From Agaricus subrufescens (taxonomy: Eukaryota > Basidiomycota > Agaricomycetes > Agaricales > Agaricaceae): a stretch of DNA of 64,000 bases. A model generated the notes under the pieces. It was not told where the DNA came from, searched no databases, and saw nothing but the letters and a program-made list of their open reading frames with translations. The DNA is taken from NCBI GenBank assembly GCA_029945375.1, contig CM057068.1, positions 978,233-1,042,232 of the forward strand, read 5' to 3'. Positions within the stretch are counted from its first letter, which is position 1; every line of letters begins with the position of its first letter. Shown here in pieces: positions 44,101 to 54,013 of the stretch. A program made the position numbers and the translations under genes.

Positions 44101-45970
44101 ATGTGTTGGAGTAGGTAATTGTATTCTTGTAGCATGAGATACCATCGGGCTTGTCAGGCATTAAGTTTTTGGGGTTCCCTGAAGTATTTTAGGTTTTCAT
44201 GATCGGTCCAGATCTCGAATTGCTGTTTGGCATCTAAAAGATAGTGTCTCCAGTTCTTTATGGCCTTGACAATTGCTAGCAGTTCCTTGTCATAGATTTC
44301 ATAATTCTTTTTGGCATCGGTGAGTGATTTTGACATGAAAGTGATCAGGTGCCATTTTCCTTGTTGTTCTTGAGAGAGTACTGCTCCAATTCCGACGTTG
44401 GATGTGTCAGTTTCTAGTCGGAATTGTCCTTTGTTATCAGGTAGGGCTAGTACAGGTTCATTGGTGATGGCGGTTTTGATGGCTTCGAAGGCGTCTTGTT
44501 CTTCTTGGGACCAGTTCCATGGTTTGGGGTCTTTACCCCCTTTCAAGGCATTGAGCGGTGCCGCAAGAGTGCTGAAATCCTGGATCAAACGTCTGTAGAA
44601 GTTGGCAAATCCCAGGAATCTTTCGACGTCCTTGACACAGGTCGGGGTTTTCCAGTTTTGAACTGATTCCACCTTTTCGGTTTCCATGCTTGCTTGGCCG
44701 TCGCCAATGACCGTTCCCAACATTGAGATCTTGGTTGCGTTAAACTCACACTTGGTTCTTTTGAAGCATAAGTTGTTCTTGTCTGCAATCTTTAAGAAGC
44801 GTATAGTTCGTTCTTCTAGCTCCTGGAGGGAGTCGGCGGGGATGGCAAAATTGTCAATGTAGTTGACTAGAGAACCATCTTGGATCATTTCTCAGAAAAT
44901 AGTAGTCATCCAGCGGGAGAAGGTGGCTGGGGAGTTACACATTCCAAAGAACATTACCGTTGGTTCGAAAAGTCCGCAATTGGTGAGGATAGCGCCTTTC
45001 CATTCATCCCCTTCTTTGATCCGTATGTTGTTGTAGCCCCAGATGATGTCAAGTTTGTTGAAGTATTTGGCATATTTGAGTTTTCCAATGACTTTGCTGA
45101 TAAGTGGGAGTGGGGTCTTGTCTTTTACCGTCACCTCGTTGAGTTTCCTATAGTCTTGGCATAGGCGGAGAGATCCATCCTTTTTTGGGACGAAGAAGCA
45201 TGGGGCAGTGTAGGGGCTCTTAGATGGTCTGATTTGTTGGGTGGCCAGATTTTCGTCCAGGAATTTGTTTAGTTCAATTTCCTCTTTAGGTGTCATCTCG
45301 TATACTTTTGCCGATATGTCGTTAGGTGCATTAGGAAGTAGGTTGACCTCATGATCCCATTGCATGCATTCAGGGAGTTTGTCGAAATTCTTTTTGTTGA
45401 ACAGGTGGGTGTAGGGCCGCATGTAGTTGGGTAAATCCATTGGGTTGGTCGGGTTGGGTTCCTTTTCTTCTTCAAAGTTTTCCCAATTGGTTTGAAGCTG
45501 TCATAAGCGCTCTGGTAGGTGGAAGTCAGTATGTCGGATGGAGCATTCTGGTGGGCATTGGGAGAAGGTGACCGTTCCTCTATTCCAATCGATTTCCAGG
45601 TTGTGTTTTGTTAGCCAGTCGTGTCTGATGAAGATGTCCGCTGAGTCCAGTTCTGCGACTACAGCGTCAATTGATTCTCAGTGTCCTCGATGTTCAGGTC
45701 CAGGTTTACAAATTTAGTGATAGGTTCTTTTCCGCTTGGTGTTCCATCTGCGTTTGTTGCCAGTATGGGTTTGTCTAGTTTGTGGGTAGGGATTTGTTCT
45801 TTGTGGACAGTTCTTTTGTCGATGCATGTGTGGGTACATCCAGAGTCGAGCATGGTTTTGGCTGCAAAGGTTTGTCCATTAGGTTTGGTGATTTTGGGTT
45901 CGAGGATTAGTTCTTGCACTCCTAGTCGTTTCGATGGTCGTTTTTGTGGGCAAACATATTGATTCTTCAT
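41126..45970 (-). pseudogene. Gypsy-3 Pol, interrupted by solo LTR
   Basis: Protease (45659-45970, LDSGCTHTCID intact) loses frame near 45690 by a small deletion. RT is open at 44892-45440 and continues at 44154-44888 with box YIDNF (44850-44861). RNase H follows. Insertion 42493-43869 then splits Pol. Integrase plus chromodomain is a 450-codon open frame (41126-42478) with GCTECQ, IISDRGPQF, NGQTERINQE and YLVHWKGYDNSEDTW. Arg codons here are CGA where Gypsy-1 has TGA. Confidence 0.85.
42493..43869. repeat. Solo-LTR-like insertion 2 (1377 bp)
   Basis: The same repeat as 38413-39798 in the same orientation, TGAAGAGACTAG...GGGGCCATAACA. Flanks ATGC and ACTC suggest a decayed 4-bp duplication. 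The two copies differ largely at CpG positions. Confidence 0.65.
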
Positions 45971-46002
45971 ATGACTAGTTACATCGGTTCATGAGTTTGT
46001 GC

Positions 46003-47127
46003 CTACTCCAAACCTTTGGGAAAATCCTCCTTGACTTCTTCGACCATTCCTTGTTCTCTGTTGGTGATGACTTGGATCTTGGCTTGTTGTTTTTTTGGGC
46101 TTCGGCATACTTTGGCAATGTGACCCAGTTTGCCACAATTATAGCACTCGATGTTAGATCTAAAGTTTCCAGATTGGCATTCCTTCTTGATATGGCCGAA
46201 TTTGCCGCATTTAAGGCATTTGGGCCTTCCTTTGTCGTCCCATTCTAATTTCCTAGCTCCTATCTCCATGGGTTGTCCGTTTCCTCCATAAGTGACTCCA
46301 GTAGTGGTGTACTGATCACATCTCTTCTCCGTGGCTTCCCATCCCTTTCCAACAGATCCTATGGCGGCGACCCATCCTTTGAGGTTGGTGGGGATCATCA
46401 AGGGGGGATACCCCAAGATGGTGTGAATGATGTCAGACCTGGTGTGGTTCTTCAGAAGGTAAAGAGCATGATCTTGACTGGTTTTTGATTGGTTGACTAG
46501 AGCGACAAATTTAACCAGGAAGTCATGGGTGTGGGAGTTTCCTTGTTTGAAGTTTTTGATCTTTTCTTTGGCGATCTCCTTTTTGTTTCTGGGGGAAAAG
46601 GCTTCGATTATTTCCTTGGAAAAGGTTTTCCAATCTGTGGTGTCTTTGGATCTGAGGACCTTGTCTTCCCAGTTCATGGCGAACCATCCCAGGATTTCTC
46701 CTTTGAGACAGTTGGTGGTAATGAGGATCTGGGAGTCGGAATCTTGGTATTTGTGGAAATGGAGGAATGTCTCTATTCCCCTCCACCAGTTGTTGAATTT
46801 CTTTCTATCTCCATCAAAAAATCCGGGGTCGAGGAGAGCTTTGTGGTTGATCTGGGCGGTCGTTTGGGGTTCCATGGTGTTGGTTGCCATTTCTTTCAGT
46901 TCAAGTTCTTCAAGTTCCTTTGCTAGTTGGTTGAGTTCTTCGTTGAGCGGTGTGTTCTTTGGCACAATCATTGGTTCGGGTTCTTCAGGCTCTGGTGTTT
47001 CGTCTTCTTGTTCTGTTTTGTGGTCATCCTCTTGTCTGAGGGGTTCAAATCTGTTTCTGCTTTGGTGTCTTTTGAAAAATAGGGTTTCGAAATCGATTCC
47101 AAGTAGTTCATTCTCGTCTGTGCTCAT
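46003..47127 (-). CDS. Gypsy-3 Gag, intact (374 aa)
   Basis: An uninterrupted Gag from ATG 47127 to the stop just before 46003. It has an acidic N-terminus (EEPEPMIVPKNTPLNEEL), a Gag core (FFDGDRKKFNNWWRGIETFL) and two CCHC knuckles at the C-terminus (CLKCGKFGHIKKEC, CYNCGKLGHIAKVC). It would form the virus-like particle and bind RNA. It is the only gypsy Gag in the window without stops, but with no 5' LTR it is unlikely to be expressed normally. Confidence 0.85.
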   Translation of the reverse strand: MSTDENELLGIDFETLFFKRHQSRNRFEPLRQEDDHKTEQEDETPEPEEPEPMIVPKNTPLNEELNQLAKELEELELKEMATNTMEPQTTAQINHKALLDPGFFDGDRKKFNNWWRGIETFLHFHKYQDSDSQILITTNCLKGEILGWFAMNWEDKVLRSKDTTDWKTFSKEIIEAFSPRNKKEIAKEKIKNFKQGNSHTHDFLVKFVALVNQSKTSQDHALYLLKNHTRSDIIHTILGYPPLMIPTNLKGWVAAIGSVGKGWEATEKRCDQYTTTGVTYGGNGQPMEIGARKLEWDDKGRPKCLKCGKFGHIKKECQSGNFRSNIECYNCGKLGHIAKVCRSPKKQQAKIQVITNREQGMVEEVKEDFPKGLE

Positions 47128-47172
47128 ATACTAGTGAGCTTCGTGGTTTCCTGCCTCAATGACTAGAGGTCC

Positions 47173-47405
47173 AACCTGCTGACTGGTATTTGCATGTGCT
47201 TGCAAGTCCTTTGTCTTCACCGCGCCTCTCAGTGGCCTCCTCTGTCAGCTGGATATGGATTGGAGGCTGCCCACCTCACTGTAGATGAGCAACTCTTGCC
47301 TCTACAATATTCTCTGTAAATATGGGTCATCCATGAGTGTGCTACCAGCTACAGGCTAATGATCCCTCTCCCAGTCTCCTCCTCTGGCTGGCATGCCGCC
47401 ACCTT
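47173..47405. other. Short unassigned segment
   Basis: GC-moderate sequence between the Gypsy-3 breakpoint and MITE copy 2. No supported gene. Confidence 0.3.
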
Positions 47406-47525
47406 CATCAGCAAAAGGTTTGGCTACTTGAAGCTACTTGAAACTACTTGAAAGCTACTTGACAATTTTCAAGTCCCCCTCAAGTAGCTTCAAGTAGCTT
47501 CAAGTAGCCAAACCTTTTGCTGATG
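47406..47525. mobile_element. Foldback MITE, copy 2
   Basis: A 120-bp palindrome, CATCAGCAAAAGGTTTGGCT...AGCCAAACCTTTTGCTGATG, with a slightly decayed centre. Confidence 0.8.
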
Positions 47526-49790
47526 CTTTCAGAGACTGCTGCAGTCCTCAGAGACAGATGTCCGAGATTCTACAGAGTTGCAGTGTGAGTCTGCACCTTT
47601 ATCCGTCTTATCTTGGTGGCGACTCACCTGTTTTTTCACTTATCACAGAGCCGCTCCCACTTCTTCTGAATTGCCGCCATCTCCCTTCAGCCCTGTCAAA
47701 CAGGCCAAAATAGCAGGCACACTGTGTCAACAGCAGACTTCGTCAACCACGCTCTACATCAATGTTGCCACCTTTTCAGCGTAAGTCTGTGCCCTCACCC
47801 TTGGCTCTGCGTTCCACCCTCATTTAATGTAGAGCAGGTTTAGAGTCAGCTAGACTGCTTTCTGCCATGCGACTATTGAGATTTCCGCCCCATGACTGCT
47901 GTGATTTCACTAATATATCAGCAGGTATGATTCAAGCTCCCTTTACACTGTTGCTATCTCCACCAGTAGCAGTTCTGTTGTGCGTGTAACTCAAAGTCAC
48001 CAGGACCGGTTTCTACATGCGATTTGAGGTGCTTATGTAAGTTTCCTTGCGCGATTTGTTTGACTATGAAATCAACAGCCAAGATTCATGCCCCTGCTAC
48101 ATTGACGATTCACGCGCCTGCTAGATTGGCACTGTCGCCACCAGTCACAAATCTGTTCTGCGTGTGATCCCTCAGCTCAAAGTCGGCAGGACTGGTCTCT
48201 GCAGGTGATTATTGCACCTATGAGGCGCCGATGTACGTATCCTTGATTAGGTTCCTATCCTGAGATTTGATAGTAGAATCAGCAGGCATGATTCAAGCTC
48301 CTGCTAGACAGGCATTGTCCTCACCACTAGCAGCTCTGTCTTGCGCGCAACTCAAAGTCACCAGGACTGGTTTCTACAAGCAATTTGAGGTACTTATGTA
48401 AGTGTCCTTGCCCGATTTGTTTCAAATGTGGAGATTTGACTATGAAATCAACAGCCAAGATTCATGCCCCTGCTACATTGACGATTTACACACCTGCTAG
48501 ATTGGCAATGTCACCACCAGTCACAAATCTGTTTTGTGTGTGATCCCTCAGCTCAAAGTTGGCAGGACCAGTCTCTGCAGGTGATTATTGCACCTATGAG
48601 GTGCCAATGTACATATCCTTGACTAGGTTCCTATCCTGAGATTTGATAGTAGAATCAACAGGCATGATTCAAGCTCCTGCTAGACAGGCATTGTCCTCAC
48701 CACTAGCAGCTCTGTCTTGTGCACAACTCAAAGTCACCAGGACCGGTTTCTACATGTGATTTGAGGTACTTATGTAAGTGTCCTTCCTTGATTTGTTTCA
48801 AATGTGGAGATTTGACTGTAGAATTGACAGGCATGATTCAAGCACCTGTTACACTGGTGCCGTCCCCACCACTGGCAGTTTTGTTTTGCGTGCAACCCCT
48901 CAAAGTCAGCAGGACCGGTTTCTGCATGTGACGATTGTGGAAGGCTTATGTAAGTATCCTTGCCCGATTTGTTCCAAATCCTGGGATTTGACTGTAGAAT
49001 TGACAGGCATGATTCAAGCTCCTGGTATCCCGGCGCTGTTCCCACCTGTCATGATTTCTTTTCGCGTGCAACGCCTCAACTCCAAGTTGGCAAGATTGTT
49101 TTCTAGGTGTGCTCATTACTACACAATTGACAGGCACGATTCAAGCTCCTGTTACGCCAGCACTGTCCCTCATAGGCACGATTCCAGTCTACTTCTGAGT
49201 CCTCAACCTAAACTCAGTGAGACTGGCTTCTGCCTGTGACTAGTATGATCTCTGCCATTATGACCAGCCTATATGCCTGATTTGCTTCAAATGCTGAGAT
49301 TTAACTGTAGAATTGGCAGGCATGATTCAAATCCCTGTTACACTGGCATTGTCCCCATTCCAGCCCACCAGCAAATCCTCAATCTAAGGTTGGTCAAGAT
49401 AAAAACCCGAGTATCCTTTGGTTTTTTTCTTGAATGCTGTGATTTGACTACAGAATAGGCAGGCCTGATTGAAGCTTCTGTTATATTGGTACTGTCCCCA
49501 TTCCAGTCTGCTTGCAAACCCTCCATCTAAAGTCGGCACTCTATATATGACTATCACGATTTCTGTGATCAGACTATCATGGAAAGCTTATTTAAGCATT
49601 TTTGCCCCATTTGTTTCAAATGCTGTGATCTGACCATGGAATTGGCAGGCTTAATTCAAGCTTCTGTTACATTGGCAAGTTTGTTTCATACCTGTGGTGA
49701 GATTACGTTCTGCTCTTTGTGTGAATTCTTCCAACATCTACTTCCTCCAGATTCCCTGGACTACTGATTTGTTCCAGAAGGGAGGGAACT
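47526..49790 (+). repeat. Tandem array of exon-intron-like units
   Basis: Diverged units of roughly 127-208 bp with a higher-order period of about 376 bp (48285 to 48661). Each unit starts (C)AGGCATGATTCAAGC and ends with TTAT|GTAAGT...TTGACAG. Two successive intervals (48774-48830, 48950-49006) are both exactly 57 nt and have GT-AG ends. Earlier GTGAGT/GTAAGT...AG pairs flank the array near 47590 and 47780. In one frame units encode a repeated peptide beginning MIQAP and ending KVSRTGF; read-through of the interval gives CPICFKC. No known domain. It could be a repeated-exon gene, a non-coding RNA or a minisatellite. Confidence 0.5.
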
Positions 49791-50319
49791 GAATTTGGAG
49801 GGCAGCCAATTCAATCCAAGAGTCTCTGACTCTGCATATTTGTGTTTTGATTTGAGTTGCAGATGGTGATGTGTCACCTGATGCACTTTTGTCATTACCA
49901 GGCATAGAGTAAATATTATTAATGGTACAAAGTTCTTTAATAGTGAATATGGGCACTTGGGAGACCAGAGATGATGGTCAAAGCCAATTGGAATATGAGA
50001 CATTAGTGAGATGGGTGTGTAACAGTATGCGTCATCATGATTTAGTATAGTGAGTTCAGATTGATAACCAAGTTGCACGCCCATGAGATGTTAAAAATAA
50101 TCTATCATGCTCACCTGATGTTAGGGAGGTGGGTGAGCAGAGAGTCCATGTAGTTTTCTCTTTAGTGCCATTGGACTTCTGTAAAAATTTGTCACTGAAC
50201 TCCAAATTGCTAACTCTATGAGCTTGAACCACCAGAAAATGTCAGGCCAGTGGAACTCTGCTTGGAACCAAACCACACAACCGAAAAACTTCCTTGACCC
50301 TGTCACCACCAACCAGTGG
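49791..50319. other. Unassigned segment
   Basis: Minus-strand frames at 49761-50084 (107 codons) and 50121-50312 (63 codons) show no recognised domain, and nothing else supports them. Confidence 0.3.
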
Positions 50320-50431
50320 CATCAGCAAAAGGTTTGGCTACTTGAAGCTACTTGAAGCTACTTAAGGGCTACTTGAAAGTTTCCCTCAAGTAGCTTCAAG
50401 TAGCTTCAAGTAGCCAAACCTTTTGCTGATG
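50320..50431. mobile_element. Foldback MITE, copy 3
   Basis: A 112-bp palindrome with the same CATCAGCAAAAGG/CCTTTTGCTGATG ends and a shorter centre than copies 1 and 2. Confidence 0.8.
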
Positions 50432-50690
50432 GCCCAACACCCAAGGGCTATCCTATTTGACAAAGCCGTTTGAAACCTCGTCAGGGGCGGACAATCTCTT
50501 GAAGGACCTGGCTAATTTTTCTTCTCCGCCTTTCATCGGTTGTGCAGTTACAGAGATTTTGGTGAGCAGCTCTCTTGTGTCATCCTCACTTTCACAAAGC
50601 TTGGGGAACCTGCTATTTAATAGGGTCAGGATGTGACATTTGTTTTTTCTTGGATATGTCTTGGGTATTCAATAAGCCAGTTGGGTTATT
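50432..50690. other. Possible host exon remnant
   Basis: From about 50454 a plus-strand frame stays open (contains FETSSGADNLLKDLANF) up to GTGAGC near 50552, which resembles a splice donor. Only one exon-sized piece can be seen. Confidence 0.25.
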
Positions 50691-51005
50691 GAGGCGCTAT
50701 CTGAATAAATATGTAAGAAAAATATTCAATGTGTATTTAATAAGCCAGCTTATCAATTGAGTAGCAATCAAGATAAGGTTTAAATAAGTCACGTGTAATA
50801 TTAATAGTATTTTGTGAAACTATTTGTTTATTCTGTCACTTGATAAGTCCTAAAAACATTCTTAATAATACAAGTGTACAATTGTGTGCAATCTGTGACA
50901 TAGGTCACAATATAGTCACAATGGTACAACTGCCTTATTTGAATCTGTCATTTAAATTATTATTAAATATTAATTTAATAAGACACGTGTCTTATAGTTT
51001 CTCCG
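50691..51005. mobile_element. Diverged CACT-type end
   Basis: AT-rich sequence mirroring the CACT right end (TTAATAATACAAGTGTAC, ACTGCCTTATTTGA, CACGTGTCTTATAGTTTCTCCGG) but ending GGACCATA instead of GGCCCAGTG. It is an older relative lying directly before CACT-4. Confidence 0.4.
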
Positions 51006-51177
51006 GACCATATACTTAATAATACACCTGTACATTTTTGACTGTTCTGTGACATACATGTCACTTATGTCACAATATCATTTCAATATAGCAGATGCCT
51101 TATTTGGGCTGGACGTCAAATAAATATTCAATAAGGGTTCAATAAACCACGTGTTTTATTGTTTCTCCGGCCCAGTG
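51006..51177. mobile_element. CACT-4, right-end fragment
   Basis: The last 170 bp of a CACT element, ending CTCCGGCCCAGTG at 51177. Copia-4 sequence (TATAGACAAGACAGC) follows at once, so the terminus is defined exactly by the copia host. Confidence 0.65.
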
Positions 51178-52424
51178 TATAGACAAGACAGCAAGTTGCT
51201 CTGGAGAGCAGGAACATGCAAAACTCTAGTAAACTCGACTGCTCTAGCCACTTTTCCACTCAAAACTGGTTCAAAGACCACAGACCCCACCCCAGCAGAG
51301 TAAACAATTGAATTATCGGCTAAGTGAATGGGAATGCAATGGGGGGAGTAGGACTTGAACCAATGCTTGTGGGGGGTCATATGAGAAGTGGCCCCTGTAT
51401 CTGCAAGCCAGTGGAAGTCAGCATCAAGCTGCAGAGGGGCAGAGAGTGAAGGGGAAGAGGTAGGGGAGGGGACACTTGCATTTCCAGCAAATTCTCACAC
51501 TCTCTGCACTTTTTCGGCACCAGGAGTCAGGTTGGAGCTTGAGGAAGCAGTGGGGGAGTCATTGGAGCTGTCCTGGGCCTTGTTGGCCTTGTTTCCCTGA
51601 GTTCTAGGCTTCTGAGTGTCCTCCTGGGCTTGTTTCTTCACCTTTTCGAACATCCAGCAGTTAGCCACCTTGTGACCAGTCCTCCCGCAGAAATTGCAGG
51701 TCTCTGATGTGTTTTTGAAGCCAGAATGCGCTGCCAGGGCCTGGGAGCCTCCCAAGGTGTCCTGAGCATGTTTCCTTCGCTGGATATCCTCAGTAACAAA
51801 GGCCTGGTGCATTGTGGTCTTGTCCAGCTTGTCCATAAGCAGGAGAGATGAAGTGAAGGCCAAAAACTTGTCTGGAAGCGCCGTAATGAGTGCCATAGAG
51901 GCCAGCTCATCATCCAGCTCATCTAAAGTGAATTTCTCCAGTCTAAGCTCCTTTAGATGATGTTTGCAGCCCTCTACACAGTTTATAAGTGACTGGAGGG
52001 ACTCCTCTTTGAGTTTGCAGATGCTAAACAGCTTATCATAGGCATTGAATCGCATTCCAGCCTTCTTCTGACGATGTACAGCCCCCAGAGCAGCCCACAT
52101 CTTGATTGGATTGTCCTGGATGCCTGCAAAATGCACCCTTTGGTCTTCTTCAACCATTAAGTAGAGCCAGCCAGCAGTCTTGTCGAGTTTGTCCTCCCAG
52201 AGTGACTGGGAAGCAAAATCCTGGGGAGTGGGGGAAGAGGGAATGGAGGGAGCACTTTGTTTGCCTGAAACAAGTCTCCATAGGCCAGAGGCGCATAGCC
52301 AGGCCTCCATCTCGCCAGACCATGTGGCATAGTTCTCTCCATTGAGCTTAACAAATGCTGTGTTGGAAGTAGAATGTAGAGTTTGCAGTGGTGATCCTAA
52401 CAACACTAGTATCAAGCAGATCAG
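51178..52424 (-). pseudogene. Copia-4 Gag and protease start, truncated
   Basis: The minus-strand Gag frame 51495-52415 has a CNFCGRTGHKVANC knuckle. A TGA then separates it from protease (DTGATSHMT), and the frame runs to 51178 where CACT-4 cuts it. Upstream the Gag frame merges directly with LTR sequence (TCTACATTCTACTTCCAACA) with no leader, primer site or Met, showing a deletion across the LTR-gag junction. Confidence 0.75.
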
Positions 52425-52782
52425 ATGAGAAATGAGCTAGTATTAGCACAGTTAATCTTCTTTGCCAGACTTGTTCGTTCTTCGAGGATCAAAAGAGAGG
52501 AGATGTATTGGGGGAATTTAGACAGGGGAGGGCGAGTGTGTGAGGACGCCGGAGTTAAAGTATGTGTAAACTACGTGTGTGCTAGAATTACTGAATGGTG
52601 CGAGAGAGTTAGCGATAATGGGCGAAAGCCCTTGAGACTAGGCTTCCCTGTCCGCACGGAGCGGCTTCGCTGAGGCAGGCTGCTACCCGAGTCATTAGTC
52701 CTGACGCAAGCTGCCTGAAAGGAGAAGCCCCTTACTGAGTAGGAAGGACTGGGGAGCCCCGATTGCAGAGATTTGACGAACT
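52425..52782. other. Copia-4 LTR remnant and 3' flank of the tyrosine-recombinase element
   Basis: The left part still resembles copia LTR (ATCCTAAC region just before). To the right the sequence becomes GC-rich and belongs to the 3' non-coding end of the recombinase element. The exact boundary is not visible. Terminal repeats of the DIRS/Ngaro type could not be demonstrated by eye. Confidence 0.4.
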
Positions 52783-54013
52783 TTACCTTCTCCTTGCTCT
52801 GGAGATGGATGGTTGGGCTCCCAGGGGGTGTTGTGTGACTCCGAGATGGGTGTGTTGTGCGAGGATTTCGGCATGGCGGGTGACGTAGACGGCGAAAGCT
52901 TCACTTGCCCAGCGGCCTTTAGTTTTCATTGCTTCAAAGGATAGACCACGGAGTAAATACTCTAGCGTGGAGCCTATACGGATACCGTGGCCTTGCATGG
53001 AGTCAATGCCTGCTTTCTTTGCTGCGGTGTTTATGACCGCCAAGAAATTTCGTTTGGTGAGGGGCCTGAAGGTGCTGTTATGGGGGTAGGCAAAGATGTG
53101 AGCGTCGAGCGGGGGATTGTTCGTTTTGAAATGAGTTTCCATGGCGGCCATTGGGTCAGTGATTCCTTCTTGCTTGGTCCAGTAGACATCTTCACCTCCT
53201 GGTGCGGTCTTGGTTTTTGGCAGATGTAGGACTGTGGTTGAGATGTTGGAACGGTCAACAACAGACTCGAGGTTGGCCCGGGTAGGGTGTTTTGTCTTGT
53301 CAAAAGCAGTAAGATTAGGAACCGTGAATTCACCCAACCTGGCGGTAGCGTAGAAGGCGGAAGTTAGGCATGCGAAGGTTGCAATGTGGAGGGGATTATG
53401 GAGGTCGAGCTGGGCGTGGATAGCTGAGATGATGGCGATCGTGAAGGGGGTGCGCTTCGCTTTTTTGGCTGAGGGAGGGGATGTCTTTTGGGCTGCCCTG
53501 AGTAGGATCTTTATTTCTTCGTCATTAGCTTTCCACTCAAGCCTGTTGAGGATGTGCCAGGCTCTGAGGCCGGCGACGTAGTTGGTGATAGTGGATTGCG
53601 AATATGAACCTGCTAGCGCTGCAACAAAGATGGAGAGTAGGTTTGCTGAGATGGGAGTCCTCTCGAGTTCGGGAATGCTTTTGTGGTCACAAAAAACATG
53701 AAAAGTCAGCAAGCCAGTGCCGTAGGTGGCGAGGGTTGAGTCATCCCAACCTGCTTCAAGAACCTGTCTCACTCTTTCTTGTTCGTCTAGCGGATTGGGC
53801 TGGGTAGGTAAGGGTGGGGCCCAGCATGTAATTCTCTTCTTAGCAAGGACATGTGGCCTGAGGGGTGAGGGGATGGGGGTGAGGGCTGGGCTGTATGAGG
53901 CGGGGGAGGCGAGTAGGTGCGGAGAGACTTTCGGTAGTGGGGAATTAAATTTGATGGTGTTGTTGGTTAACTGAGCTGGGGATGATGTTGAACGTACGAG
54001 CGTTTTAGGGGGG
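52783..54013 (-). CDS. Tyrosine recombinase of DIRS/Ngaro-like retrotransposon
   Basis: The open frame extends 52783-54708, but the part above 54013 overlaps RT/RNase H in another frame (shifted +1) and is probably not all used. An N-terminal core-binding-like region (STLATYGTGLLTFHVFCD, SQSTITNYVAGLRAW) precedes the catalytic domain with Arg in TARLGEF, the H-x-x-R box in GHGIRIG, and Tyr in FAVYVTRHAE. This enzyme would integrate a circular cDNA in place of a DDE integrase. The start is uncertain: ribosomal frameshifting or reinitiation after the RT stop at 54014 are both possible. No nonsense codons. Confidence 0.8.

Larger units (their letters stand above)
37869..47172 (-). mobile_element. 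Gypsy-3, chromodomain gypsy element lacking its 5' LTR
   Basis: The 3' LTR (37869-38160) is followed, reading from left, by ORF3, ORF2, Pol and Gag on the minus strand. The leader breaks off at 47172, where Gypsy-1 would continue to its 5' LTR. Two 1.38-kb solo-LTR-like elements (38413-39798, 42493-43869) are inserted. It is closest to Gypsy-1 and retains more CGA codons. Confidence 0.9.
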
